Of a stretch of 64,000 bases of DNA, positions 13,301 through 22,829 are shown one piece after another. This stretch comes from Metaphire vulgaris. Taxonomy: Eukaryota; Annelida; Clitellata; Crassiclitellata; Megascolecidae. Below the pieces are notes generated by a model that saw only the letters and a program-made list of their open reading frames with translations, was not told the DNA's origin and did not search any database. The position numbers and the translations under genes were made by a program. Position 1 is the stretch's first letter; every line of letters starts with the position of its first letter. The stretch covers positions 2,353,628 through 2,417,627 of the forward strand of contig CM030834.1 of the NCBI GenBank assembly GCA_018105865.1. The letters run 5' to 3'.

Positions 13301-16300
13301 GCAAACAAAATAGTTTATCCCTCATTTGGCACGATCTTCGGTGCAATGTAATCAGTTATTGCAGGCAGTGCCATTATTTTATGAACGTAAAATATAAAGT
13401 TATACCCTGAAGAATGTGTATTTTCAGACTCTATTGACAGTCTCTTATAGATTAAAATAAATGGATAAGATACTATGCTATATTACCAAAATATAGAATT
13501 ATGTTGATTTTACTTGATAGATATAGACGAATGCACCACTAGACAAGTTCAATGCGATGCAACATCAACTATATGCATCAATACAGTTGGAAGTTATTAT
13601 TGTTCGTGCAGGAGCGGCTACAGCCATTCGACTTTTTCATCATGTACCGGTAAGAGACCATAATTCAATGAGGAGACAAAATTAGTTTGAAACTTACTGC
13701 ATTTCACAAAAATTACACAAGTGATTTTATGATCAAGATGAGTGATTTGCAGCCAATCTGATTGTGAATGGACTAAATGGATTTTCTAATCAATCAATCA
13801 GTTATTGCTTCATGCAAAAACGACTATGAAAGAAGAACTTTAACGTCTTGCACAGGTTTCCATTTGATATTTATGCGCAAACAAACGAATTAATCTCTCA
13901 TTTTGCACGATCTTTGGCGCAATGTAATCAGCTATTGCAGGCAGTACCATTTATGAACGCTGAAATATAATAATATTGAAACGTTCCTTCATAACGTCTA
14001 GTGCTACTGCGTATATAATACTGCCAAGATGCCCTAAAACGCTAGCCGGCCTGGGGAGGGCTCCACCTATAAATCGGCAGAGTCCCAGACATTCGAGGCA
14101 CGCATGATTGGCACGCGAATAAATGACAGCACCGTCGTTCATATAAAATATTATATAATCACTGATAAGACGTACACTGACCTTTCTATAACAGTCAGGC
14201 TTGTCCAAGAGAATCCCATGGGATTCGTCCCATGTGATGGACAGCACTGTTCCGTCCCATCCAATGGGACTCGTGGGACAGAGCTCATCTTAATTTTTAA
14301 TATTTAAAAAGCTTTTTGAAGCTTTTTTTACTTTTCTTTTTTCTTCATCTATATATATATAATTCTCGATGTCTCTCCGACGGATACACGGCAGATATTG
14401 CAAGACGCTGTTTAATCAAAACTGTATTATCAACGTAGCGTTTAATGAAGCATCTAAATTGCAGCTTAAACCCCGCCCCTTCCCTCACCCCACCTCTCTC
14501 CCAATCGCTCAGGCCCCAACACATACCTGCTCTGCCCCACCAAACCCCACAGGCCCCAAAACCCTGTTCCCCCTTCTCTCTCCCCATCCCTCTCCCAATC
14601 GCCACGGCCACAACACTTCCCTGCCCTGGCCCCAACGCATCCCGCCCAGGCCCCAACCCAACCCATGCCCGCCCTGCCCCGCCCTACCCCACAGGCCCAA
14701 ATCCCCGTTCCCTCTTCCTCTCCACATCCCTCTCCCAATCTCCCCTTCCCTCTCCTCATCCCTCTCCCAATCACCCTGGCCCCAACACTTACCCCACAGG
14801 CCCCAAACTCCCGTTCCCCTTCCTCTCCTCATCCCTCTCCCAATCCCCCTTCCCTCTTCCATCACTCTCCCAATCACCCCGGCCCCAACACTTACCCCAC
14901 CGGCCCCAAACCCCCGCAGCGCATCCAGTAACTATGCAACAGCAATACAACCCCCTAGCTGGTGTTGCCAGCTCTAGAAATAGAATGGAAAAATATCGTT
15001 TCAATATCCTGAAGAATGTGTATTTTCAGACTCTATTGGCGGTTTTGTATAGATTAAAATGGATAAGATACAATGCCATATTACCCAAACATAGATTTAT
15101 ATTGATTTTGATGTATAGATATAAACGAATGCACCACTAGACAAGCTCTATGCGATGCGACAACAACTATATGCATCAATACAGTTGGAGGTTATTATTG
15201 TTCGTGCAGGAAAGGTTACAGAAATTCGACTTTTTCATCATGTACCGGTAAGAGACCATAATTTAATGATGACACAAAATGAGTTTGAAACTTACTGTAT
15301 TTCACAAAAATACACAAGTGATTTTATGATCTAGATGAGTGATTTGCAGCCAATCTTATTGTAAATGGATTAAATGGATTTTTTTATCAATCAATGTATT
15401 GCTTCCAACCCATGTACAAGTAGACTCATAATTCAAGTACCACGTAATAGTATGGAAATAGGTAAAGTACAATCAAACGTTATGGACAACAGTTTACAGA
15501 TAAAGTGCTTAACCAAAACTAAGCAATACACTTGGGAAAATGTAACAGAGAATACATGAATTCATTACGTCATTAATCAAATTAATATTTTACAAATGAA
15601 TAGGTACATTGAAGTATACAAAAGGTGGGAAACAAAAGGATATGAGAAGGGAACAGAGTTCCCGCAAGTATATACTCTATTTATTTGTACTAAAGTAAAT
15701 AGTGTAAGTAAGTGTAAGAAAAATAGTAGGTAAAGTAGTTGGCAGGTACAAAAATAACTGAGAAGTTAAAAGGCAAAAATTTAAGGAACGATTATCAGTT
15801 AATTTATTGGTCATTGGATATAATGTATTGTTTTAGTTTTCTTTTAAACTAATTTAAAGTTAATATGTTTGTTATGGATATGGGAAGGGCATTCCAGATA
15901 CGAGGTCCAAATAAATTGAAGTGATTAATAGGGTGTTAGAGTGAGTATAGGCCTAAACAATGTAAAATCGTTCAATCTTTCTTATATTATGTCTAGGTAT
16001 TATGCTTATAGTTGAGAAATAATCATTTATGTAGAAGACCATAGATAATAATCTGTTAGTATATTTATACATAAATAATGAGGTTTGATGAAATTGTACA
16101 TTAACAATATTTAGAATATAAAGGTAGGCCTACTTATATAATTTTTTAATACTAAGGTAATTAGAGCTAGGCTAAGTATTTATTAATCTAATGGTTTTAT
16201 TTTGAATCTTTTGGATTTGATCAGTAATACGTTTATAGCTGAAACTGCACACAATGTTACAGTAATATAAGTAAGGCTGAGTCATAGTAAAATAAGGATT

Positions 16301-17205
16301 AAGAAATGGCTTTTAGGCCTATTTATTTATTTATTTATTGCAAATATCTTAGGCTTCGTAGCTGTGCAAGCATATGTGTCAGTTTTCTAATACGAGTCTA
16401 TGATTGAAGGTTTATATTTTTAAACGTGTACACTGTAGATGTGGATGAATGTGAAAGAGGAGAACATCTTTGCGACAATTCAGCCACCATTTGCATTAAT
16501 AGTGACGGAAGTTACCATTGCGTCTGCAGAACTGGATATGAAAGAGAAAACGAGACTCTATGTTCAGGTATCATGCATAATTAAGCCTAATTATTCTTTA
16601 GAAAATGCTATGGGCTAAGATAGTGTTTCTCATACGTTTTGTCATCTCATTCGTTCATTTCACTTGTCATGAAGGATATCTTCAAACATTTAATCAGATT
16701 CTTTAACAAATAATTGGTGCGATGGAAATTTCTTCAAGTTCTTTCCATGTCTTGTCGCTGTCTCGAAAACCCGATTGGACTTAATTAAGCATGTCCCTAA
16801 TATTAAACAAACTTTACCTTTTGCCCAATATTCAGATATAAACGAGTGTGTCAGAGGTGAATCCGAATGCGATTTGATGTCAACTGATTGCATCAACACA
16901 ATTGGAAACTACACATGCGACTGCAGGAACGGATGCACGTATCTCAATGAAACGACATGTGTGGGTAAGATGCCCAATTGAAAGATGACTACTAGTGTAT
17001 CGCACAGCTTTCTAACGATTTTTCTTAATACAGGCTAACTTAGTCAAATAAGCCTCTTTTAATAAATCACTTAATCAGCGACGTCTATGCTGAGGGTATA
17101 TCTAATTGCAAAAATGAAGAATGGAGGCGACAGGGGTGTAATTGTTAGGAAAGATTGAAGCGATTTGTCAAGTTCAAGTTAAATTATTATTATTATTATT
17201 ATTAC

Positions 17206-17262
<57 letters not shown>

Positions 17263-19267
17263 CATCATCATCATCATCATCGACAATTTATAAGCGTAGT
17301 AACATAGCCATATGCCAAGCCAAAAGCGCTGAACTATGACAATAACAACACTTGCAAAGTCTCTAGGTCAATGTATTTAGTACAGAGTACGCAGCGCTTG
17401 AGGCGGGTGCTTTGAGCAATATACTAGCTGCTATCATAGAGCCATATGCATTGAAAATACGCTTTCTGTTCTTGCAGAGAAACGACTCAAAGTCATCGTG
17501 GGCTCGAGTGTTGGAACATTTCTTGCAGTTGCTTTAATTGCAATTTTACTCACGTTCTTCTACTGGAAGAGGTTACTCACTTGATCAAACGATTAATTAT
17601 TTAGCGTAAAATTGTGCTTATCAAAAATTTTGTGAAAAATCTAAATATAATATGGCTACTGCCTTGTCCTCATCTAGCTTATCAAAAACCTCCTGAAGAA
17701 AGTCTAAGATGTTTGTCACGCATGAACGGCTCTTTTTAAATCAATGCTGACTGTATTTAAACAATTGTATGCTTAGTTAAGTGCTCCAAAATATTCTCTT
17801 TCACATTGCAGATTACAGACGTTAGGTCCACTGGTCTGTAATTGCTTGGTTCACTTCGTTTTCCTTTCTTGGGCTGACTAATGCTTCTCTCCAGTCTTGT
17901 GGTGCTGCTCTAGTCCTAAGTGATTCATTGATTGTCAATGCAATTGCATGTCCAATTTCATGTCGAACCTCGTAAAGAAACTTCGGATGTAAGCCATCTA
18001 ATCCTGGGTTCTTGAATGTCTTTAAATTGGTCAAAACCTCGATAACACATTCTTTTGTACACACACTATCTGTTAACATTTCTTCTTCGTTTTCATGAAA
18101 AACAATTTTGGCTTCTCGCACAGTATTTGTATTATTTTCTTCTGCAAACACTGACCAAAAATAGTTATTTTATTTGTACATGCTTGTTTTATTTTTTGTT
18201 TTTATTTTATTTTATTTGTACAATGTTTTAGTACATGTTGGTTCTGATCTAGTTCATGCAGGTTTAGTATTGAGTTTCAATGACAATGACGCTAATGACA
18301 TTCATCAGTTTCAAGGACCTTTTCCTAATGTTCGAGTTATCGAACTGTTTCTTATCTCGCAATGAAACAATCGTTTTTCCTAATAGAAACTGTTAGTTTA
18401 GCATCCAATTCTGAAAGTTATTACTTTCAGTGAATAACTGTCATTAGTATGTGCCAGAGCAAATAACTAAGCAATTCGAAATGCACTAACAGTGAAATTT
18501 TGCAAAGTTTAGCTATTGCTGGCCATGTCGTTAATATGTAATTCTTGAAAAGAGACATAGGGACCTACTCCACAATATACATATTCAGTAAAAAAATTTC
18601 AGGCGAAAAGTTAATCAGACTCTACAGACGTCACCTTCGGTCGTAGACAATGGTTGGTATTGATTTCAATTTAATATTCTGAACTGATAGGGCCTACATG
18701 ACATTTTAAATTTTATTAGTCGTGTGAAAATATTTTCTACTTGCCTTAAATCAAGCGATACAATTTTTTAGTGTAAAATATGTCCATCATCCGGGCAGTT
18801 TCAAATCTTATAATGAGCTCCTTATAATGAGCTCTTGTGAAATCTCTGTTTAAAATATAAACTCTTAATATGGTCAAGTATTAATAATATACTTATTAAT
18901 AATTAATAAGTGTTCATGGCAATAGTAAATTATTTTCATGATCGTCATTTATTTCATATTTTCGATAGGATCTGGTGTAGAGTATTCTACACATTCGAAT
19001 ATCTACACGGTCTTAAAGAAACCTGAAAGCAACATGACTGGAAAAGGAGAAATATATGTTCAGTTAGATGCATCCACCCGTCTACCAGTCCCTAACAGGA
19101 AGCCAAAAAAGACTGCAGAATCTGCTGTTGATGAAAACACTCAATCTGCCATTTATGGAAACGTTCAATCAACTGATGAAACAGTTCAGTCTGCCATTGA
19201 TGAAGATGCTCAATTTTCCGCTAATGGAAACTTTGAGTTTTCCATTTATGAAAACGCTCACAAATGA
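4766..19267 (+). CDS. Gene A: SRCR-EGF transmembrane receptor, multi-exon
   Basis: Predicted type I membrane protein built from phase-compatible exons: 4766-4853 signal peptide, 7240-7399 and 7931-8094 SRCR, EGFs at 12479-12613, 13149-13277, 13521-13649, 15119-15247, 16439-16567 and 16836-16964, TM 17478-17571, juxtamembrane 18603-18652, tail 18969-19267 with TGA. Two more EGF exons are doubtful: 9614-9742 lacks an upstream AG, and the exon beginning at 10220 is broken by transposons. The 1-1 phases let those exons be skipped without shifting frame. SRCR and cbEGF domains usually bind ligands; the tail has tyrosine motifs suited to SH2 docking. Function and ligand are inference. The structure comes from splice signals, phase and paralogue comparison, not transcripts. 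Confidence 0.72.
4940..5400 (+). mobile_element. LINE C-terminal remnant in intron 1
   Basis: The frame 4942-5262 ends with a [28 protein letters not shown] segment (positions about 5170-5250), the usual C-terminus of CR1/L2-like LINE proteins. Homologous remnants sit at the same place in intron 1 of gene B (24655-25230) and gene C (36360-36450), so the insertion predates the duplications. Confidence 0.65.
6259..7142 (+). mobile_element. Non-autonomous Helitron with internal minisatellite
   Basis: The element starts with TC after an A (6258) and ends with CTAG (7139-7142) before a T. A short hairpin around GTCATTTTGAC (about 7119-7129) precedes the end, as in Helitrons. The head (GCTACACGGCAGATGTT and following) resembles the elements at 14348 and 41183. 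The middle is a degenerate tandem array built around GGGGCGCAGCCTCCCGT and GGAGACC, about 6430-6950. Long ORFs across it are by-products of the repeat. Confidence 0.7.
7240..7399 (+). CDS. Gene A exon 2: SRCR domain, first half
   Basis: Acceptor tcag|GATATATC and donor TTTAG|gtgagc give a phase 1-2 exon. It encodes [25 protein letters not shown] and [10 protein letters not shown], the start of a group A SRCR domain with its first two cysteines. It is six codons shorter than the matching exons of genes B and C, which have extra residues before the WGTVC motif. Confidence 0.85.
7931..8094 (+). CDS. Gene A exon 3: SRCR domain, second half
   Basis: Acceptor tgaag|CCGAGC, donor TGTG|gtgcgt, phase 2-1. 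It encodes the conserved [26 protein letters not shown] and DVAIDC segments with four cysteines. With exon 2 the domain has six cysteines over two exons, which fits group A SRCR domains. Confidence 0.88.
8453..8792. mobile_element. hAT-type MITE in gene A intron
   Basis: Ends are CAAGGGTGACCAAC and GTTGGTCATCCCTG, imperfect inverted repeats. Flanking 8-mers ATTTTAAC (8445-8452) and ATCTTAAC (8793-8800) match at 7 of 8. A homologue sits at the same place in gene B (27683-28078), so insertion predates the A/B split. Confidence 0.7.
8801..9600. other. Intron of gene A without recognisable feature
   Basis: Apart from weak similarity to the matching intron of gene B (29230-29800), no gene, element or repeat is recognised here. 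Confidence 0.5.
9614..9742 (+). CDS. Gene A EGF exon a, acceptor missing
   Basis: The coding content is a normal cbEGF (LNEC, then [24 protein letters not shown]; six cysteines) with donor G|gtattt. The bases before it read cctcccgac, without the AG expected at this point. Gene B shares the defect; gene C has AG through a small insertion. The exon may be skipped. Confidence 0.55.
10263..10998 (-). mobile_element. 5'-truncated LINE inserted in EGF exon b
   Basis: On the minus strand a frame at 10438-10683 contains [20 protein letters not shown], the common C-terminal block of LINE proteins. The 3' end lies to the left, at a (TAA)n tail (10268-10310). The element interrupts the EGF coding sequence after the second cysteine region. 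Confidence 0.75.
11057..12237 (-). mobile_element. Second LINE (CR1/L2-like) in EGF exon b
   Basis: A minus-strand frame, 12246-11557 (229 codons), reads as RT palm and thumb: [11 protein letters not shown], then [27 protein letters not shown] and [22 protein letters not shown]. The 3' end, on the left, has AATAAATAAAT repeats. It is 5'-truncated and carries a nested hAT MITE at 11329-11520. Confidence 0.85.
11329..11520. mobile_element. hAT MITE, family 1 copy nested in LINE
   Basis: Ends CAGGGTTTAATCTAGG and TCTAGATTGAACACTG are inverted repeats. Both flanks are the exact 8-mer CTTGAGTG (11321-11328 and 11521-11528). Other copies are at 28665, 33438 and 59301. Confidence 0.9.
12479..12613 (+). 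CDS. Gene A EGF exon c
   Basis: Acceptor ctacag|AT, donor G|gttgttg, phase 1-1, 45 codons. [25 protein letters not shown] and SCTG give six cysteines and the cbEGF consensus C-x-N-x4-Y-x-C. It is two codons longer than its sisters because of an extra VG-type insertion after GY. Confidence 0.85.
13149..13277 (+). CDS. Gene A EGF exon d
   Basis: Acceptor ttgcag|AT, donor G|gtttcc, phase 1-1, 43 codons. [30 protein letters not shown] partial second copy of its 3' half lies at about 13795-13935 without the first half. In gene B the matching exon is fused to the tail. Confidence 0.87.
13521..13649 (+). CDS. Gene A EGF exon e
   Basis: Acceptor gatag|AT, donor G|gtaaga, phase 1-1. [29 protein letters not shown]. 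Exon and flanking introns are nearly repeated at 15119-15247, so e and f are a recent tandem pair. Confidence 0.88.
13795..13935 (+). pseudogene. Relic of an EGF exon (3' half of exon d type)
   Basis: The segment reads [16 protein letters not shown] followed by the same intron as exon d (gtttccatttgatatttatg). The first half with DIDEC is missing and no acceptor is in place, so it is a relic left by tandem duplication. Confidence 0.65.
14348..14930 (+). mobile_element. Helitron-like head with C-rich minisatellite
   Basis: It begins TCTATATATATATAATTCTCG after an A and shares its head with the reverse Helitron ending at 43067. From about 14464 it becomes a C-rich tandem array around CTCCCAATCGCC and CCCCAACAC. 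No clear CTAG-T end with a hairpin was found on the right, so the 3' end is probably lost. The long proline-rich ORFs here come from the repeat. Confidence 0.55.
15119..15247 (+). CDS. Gene A EGF exon f
   Basis: Acceptor gtatag|AT, donor G|gtaaga, phase 1-1. [29 protein letters not shown]; close duplicate of exon e. Between the two lies about 1 kb of inserted DNA (13973-15007) bounded by short inverted ends ATATTGAAACG and CGTTTCAATAT, containing the Helitron-like head. Confidence 0.88.
15375..16400. other. Intron of gene A with LINE 3'-UTR-like remnant
   Basis: Around 15840-16020 the phrase GGGCATTCCAGATACGAGGT resembles LINE 3' regions. Otherwise no feature is recognised. Confidence 0.35.
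16439..16567 (+). CDS. Gene A EGF exon g (V type)
   Basis: Acceptor tgtag|ATGTGG, donor G|gtatca, phase 1-1. [31 protein letters not shown]-glycosylation sequons are NSA (lost; NST in gene C) and NET. It is the single gene A counterpart of the V exon repeated eight times in gene C. Confidence 0.9.
16836..16964 (+). CDS. Gene A EGF exon h (I type), extra cysteine
   Basis: Acceptor ttcag|AT, donor G|gtaaga, phase 1-1. [29 protein letters not shown] with sequons NYT and NET. The residue after RNG is Cys where every gene C copy has Phe, giving seven cysteines, one unpaired. Confidence 0.9.
17184..17281. repeat. (ATT)n/(ATC)n microsatellite
   Basis: A run of TTA units passes into CAT units in the intron between the last EGF exon and the TM exon. 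A poly-leucine ORF over it is spurious. Confidence 0.9.
17478..17571 (+). CDS. Gene A transmembrane exon
   Basis: Acceptor cttgcag|AG completes a Glu codon in phase 1; donor AG|gttact leaves phase 2. KRLKV precedes a hydrophobic segment ([17 protein letters not shown]) and then WK, a typical single-pass TM with a basic stop. Nearly identical exon at 58539-58632. Confidence 0.9.
17640..18170 (-). mobile_element. LINE RT fragment between TM and tail exons
   Basis: A minus-strand frame (18151-17822) reads [18 protein letters not shown] and [16 protein letters not shown], the start of a CR1/L2-like reverse transcriptase. The same fragment is in gene C at 58690-59215. Confidence 0.75.
18603..18652 (+). 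CDS. Gene A juxtamembrane mini-exon
   Basis: Acceptor tttcag|G, donor AATG|gttggt, 50 nt, phase 2-1. It adds [16 protein letters not shown] and bridges the TM exon (phase 2) to the tail exon (phase 1) exactly. The paralogue is at 59802-59851. Confidence 0.8.
18969..19267 (+). CDS. Gene A cytoplasmic tail exon with tyrosine motifs
   Basis: Acceptor cgatag|GA, open to TGA at 19265-19267. The tail carries VEYSTH, IYTVL, IYVQL, IYGNV and IYENA. YTVL and YVQL are 13 residues apart, just over the usual ITAM spacing; YGNV and YENA fit the YxN type bound by Grb2-like SH2 domains. Motif meaning is family knowledge; use here is inference. Confidence 0.85.
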
Positions 19268-20400
19268 ATTTTCTACAGAGAAAATTCACGTGAAAGTGAC
19301 AGAAAACATTGAGACAATGTAATCGACAATAATCGGTTTTTATATTTTAGATTAAGCTTCTAACACACCAATTTATTTCCGAAAACACATTTATATAGAA
19401 TTGATTTATATTTCTCCTCTACACAGAATATTCTTTCAATTGCATTCATGTGTTTCCATTGCCCTATAGCTTTAATGTGAAATTCTATCAATTGAAGTAT
19501 AAAGTGAGTGAACTTATGCTGTGATGAGTAAAATGACTGCAAGCCATAAGCAGCGTACAGGACGCCACCACAAAATCACAGTAACTGATTTCCTGGTATT
19601 CAATGTTCAAGACCCGTCTTCAAGTTGATCATGGAAAGTAGTTATAGCTAAATGATTAAGCAAACAAAAACTTTCACACAATCTGTAGCTATGCTTATGG
19701 GTCTGTAGCTATGCTTATGGGCTTTGTTCAACAGAGATAAATTACTAGCAAACTGTGGTTACTGTTGCGCTTACATTTAGATTATCCTGTATCAATAAAT
19801 GTTTGTATCAGCCAGCGTGGACAATGTTTAAGACATGCCTTTGATGAATAATGATTATCGCTTTATTATTGACTATCACGTCGGTTTTTATGTTTTAGAT
19901 TAAGATTCTAACACACCAATTTATTTCCGAAAACACATTTGTATTGTATTGAATTGATTTAGTCGGTCGTGATATTTCTTCTCTACACAGAATATTCTCC
20001 CAATTACATACATGTGTATTCTAAAAGCCTTATAATTTTATGTGAATTGCATTAGTTTAAAGTATACGAGAAATTTTCTTTCAAGTGAGCGAACTTTTGC
20101 TACGAATAAAATGACTGTAAGCCATAGGTAAAGCACAGGACGCCAACAAAATTACACAGTGCATGAATGATTTTCATGTATTCGATGTTTGTATCAGCGT
20201 ATACGATGTTTTAGACATGCCTTTGAAGAGTAATGATTCTCGATTTATTATTAACTATCTTCTTATTTTTGAAAACCTAGATAAACCACGAGGCTGCTAT
20301 AATGAAGATAACTTATTTAAAAAAATAAACTATACAGTTTGAATACAGAATAAAACTGCTTCGATTCAAAGCTGTTGAATACCGATTTCAATCGGCTGGC
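19268..20400 (+). other. 3' untranslated and 3' flanking region of gene A
   Basis: A candidate poly(A) signal AATAAA is at 19794-19799. The block after the stop (about 19340-19560) is repeated at about 19895-20130, a tandem duplication of the 3' region. The same sequence follows gene B (32067-32900) and, in part, gene C. Confidence 0.6.
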
Positions 20401-20720
20401 ATAATAATAATAATAATGACAAGGTTTAAAGTGGTTCAGGAGGGTTTGCCCTGTGTGATAACCATTGCAGTACCCTTCCAATCTAGTATCCTACAGTACT
20501 GAGGTTTATTTTGAAATCCCTTCACACTCGTAGTCATTACTATCCCCTCATCCAGTTAATTCCAACTGTCCACGATTCTTGCACTAAAAATGCTGTTTGT
20601 GTCTTCTAACCCGTTCCTTAAACAGTTTTATGTTGTGTCTTCTGGTTCCATATTTTCCTTTGGCATTTCCACTTTATTTGTTAGTACTTTGTATGTCTCA
20701 ATTGAAGTGTCTTACCATTT
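20401..20720 (-). mobile_element. LINE 3' fragment with (TAA)n
   Basis: Same family and orientation as the insertion at 10263-10998, starting at a short TAA run and including the stretch after CTACAGTACTGAGGTTTATT. Confidence 0.6.
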
Positions 20721-22250
20721 GGCTAGTAATAATGATGTAATAACAAATTCTGAGTACTAGATATGCAGAGGATATTTATCCGCGATAAACGTCATTTTCT
20801 ATTTGATGTTAAAACGCCAAGTTGCATTTTGAAGAACAATGGAAATAACTTTAATTTTAAAAAAATTAACGATACATTTTACAGCATGTACGTTACTGTA
20901 GATTGCTGTTCAAGATCTGCAAATAGTTCAATAAGTTATTGGTTTGATCAGACGCAATTGCAAACTATTTAATGGGTTTCATCTGCGTCGACCAATCGCT
21001 CCCTCGCAATTTCTTGTTGTAAATTTCATTTGTTGAAAGCCGATTAATTGATTCACTAAATGGCTTCCTATTGGTCAATACATACTAATGAGCAGTGGTA
21101 TTTTACTGAACGGTAACGGAATTAAAACTGAAATGAAAGGAATTCGTTAACGAAAACGAGAATTAACATTAAAATTTTTCAAAGAACGGCAACTTAAATA
21201 GAAATGAAATTGCCCAATAAAAATAAAAATTAGAATTGAAATATAAATATTTTATGAACTGAGTTTAAATACCCGTCATATATTAATGGCGTCAATTTGC
21301 CTATGTTGTGTTATGTTTGGCGCGCCATATAATGCTGTGTGCGTGTGTGTGGGTGTGTGGGTGGGTGTGTGTGTGTGCAGAGTTCAGAGTGAAGCGGTCG
21401 TGGGCAATATGCCAGATGGCTCCAGTGACGCACGGGAACGGCGTCCCCATACCCTTTTTTGCCAGATTCGCTTACTGTATATCGATATGCAATAACTCGT
21501 GCTTTACTTCTGACGGAACAGTTAGCCTGCTAGTCACGAGGCGGAACACGTGACTCCGCCTTCGTAAATTCTATTTCGCTGCCGATCAGCGAGTGTAGGC
21601 TGCTGGTGCTGCTGCGTTAATTTGACGTCGGCGTTAGTTCATTTGCGACATGTATTGTCACAAGATGAGTTTAGCTTGTCGTAGGCTGTACGCTCGTATC
21701 CGTTTCTCTCACGCCAGAGATGGACAACATGCTTTATGCAATAAAACACTACGTTGCTATTGTAAGTGAATCGCTGAATCACCGCTGCTCTTGATGTGAC
21801 TTCATTAGATGCCAATGCCACCACTGAAGACAATGCAGTGTTGCTAGCGTTAACCCCTTAACTGGGCAACTATTTGTAACTCAATGTAAAATGGACGAGC
21901 GTTACTCGGAGAACCCAGTTAAGGGGTTAAAGGTTTTCAATTTATCACAACGTAGGCCTAAATAAGAAGCCCAATTCAGTCATCTGCTGCCGGATGCCAG
22001 GCTGCGACTGACACATTTCATAATGTCGGTCATGTCAACATAGACGATCACAGTTGAAATCAGACACCAGTTGCTAGCAACTGAACCGATACTTCATGAA
22101 TATTTCAGAAATGTCAACAGAAGCTGCTACAGATGCATTAGCATTTTGGAAGGACCTAGAAATTATCTATACTAGATTCTCAGCACTGGCTGAAGGCCTG
22201 CTGTCGGCACCAGCATCTCGCGCTTTTCATCTTTTCTTTCTTTTTGAGGC
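20721..22250. other. Intergenic spacer, mostly unrecognised
   Basis: Contains a GT microsatellite (about 21339-21378) and a 73-bp MITE at 21854-21926. The part near 20790-20960 recurs at 61520-61680. No gene is supported. Confidence 0.5.
21854..21926. mobile_element. 73-bp MITE with TTAA flanks (piggyBac type)
   Basis: Perfect 13-bp inverted ends CCCCTTAACTGGG are flanked by TTAA on both sides (21850-21853 and 21927-21930). CC-starting inverted repeats at TTAA fit piggyBac-type MITEs. Confidence 0.75.
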
Positions 22251-22507
22251 ATGCTTACTGATGAGTAAAAATGGACTCGAGTCTCGAGAACTTGGCAAGT
22301 AACAGGCATGGTGAAGGGGTCAAGAGTAAACAAAGAGACAGACTAAGACAAAGAGATGGACTAGAGATAGACAAAACATACAACGGTGGAGGGTAATAGA
22401 TTAACAGGAAAACAAAGATCAAAATACACAAAGAGATAAGAGATGCACTGGAGATAAACCAATCCTCGAATCCGAATTGTCCGAAGTTTAACCCTTACAG
22501 TGTCCCC

Positions 22508-22802
22508 CGTGTGATGTTAGATGAGTGGTAATATCACTGGGCAGGCACGCCGACGGAACGGGTTCAATCCCGTGAGAGCCCCTAAGGTCGACTCAGTCTT
22601 AATCGCTAGAGGGCGGTAGTAACATCAAATGAGTAGCAATGGCAACATTGCGAAAGTAACCATAGGTTCGGCGGAAGAGACTGGCCACCATCCGCCGATG
22701 TATGGCTTAGCCACCTTAGGGCTGTTGGCTACAAAATACGGGGATCAGCACCGGACCCTACGGGCATTGAGCCTACGGGTGAAACCTTTACTTTTTTGCT
22801 TT
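22508..22802 (+). mobile_element. tRNA-derived SINE
   Basis: A 9-bp direct repeat AGTGTCCCC flanks the element (22499-22507 and 22803-22811). Inside are an A-box-like TAGATGAGTGG (22518-22528) and a B-box GGGTTCAATCC (22560-22570), the internal Pol III promoter of tRNAs. The site is empty upstream of gene A (near 3440-3460). Confidence 0.78.
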
Positions 22803-22829
22803 AGTGTCCCCGTGTAGCTTATTTTCCGA

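Noticed and set aside
13973..15007. DNA transposon with ATATTGAAACG ends
   Set aside because: The inverted ends are only 11 bp and no target duplication could be shown, so the class is left open.
14369..15140. Long proline-rich ORFs on both strands
   Set aside because: They run over a C-rich minisatellite in several frames at once and have no splice or homology support.
17142..17339. Poly-leucine/serine ORF
   Set aside because: Translation of a TTA/CAT microsatellite in an intron.
22629..22817. 62-codon ORF
   Set aside because: Lies within the SINE.
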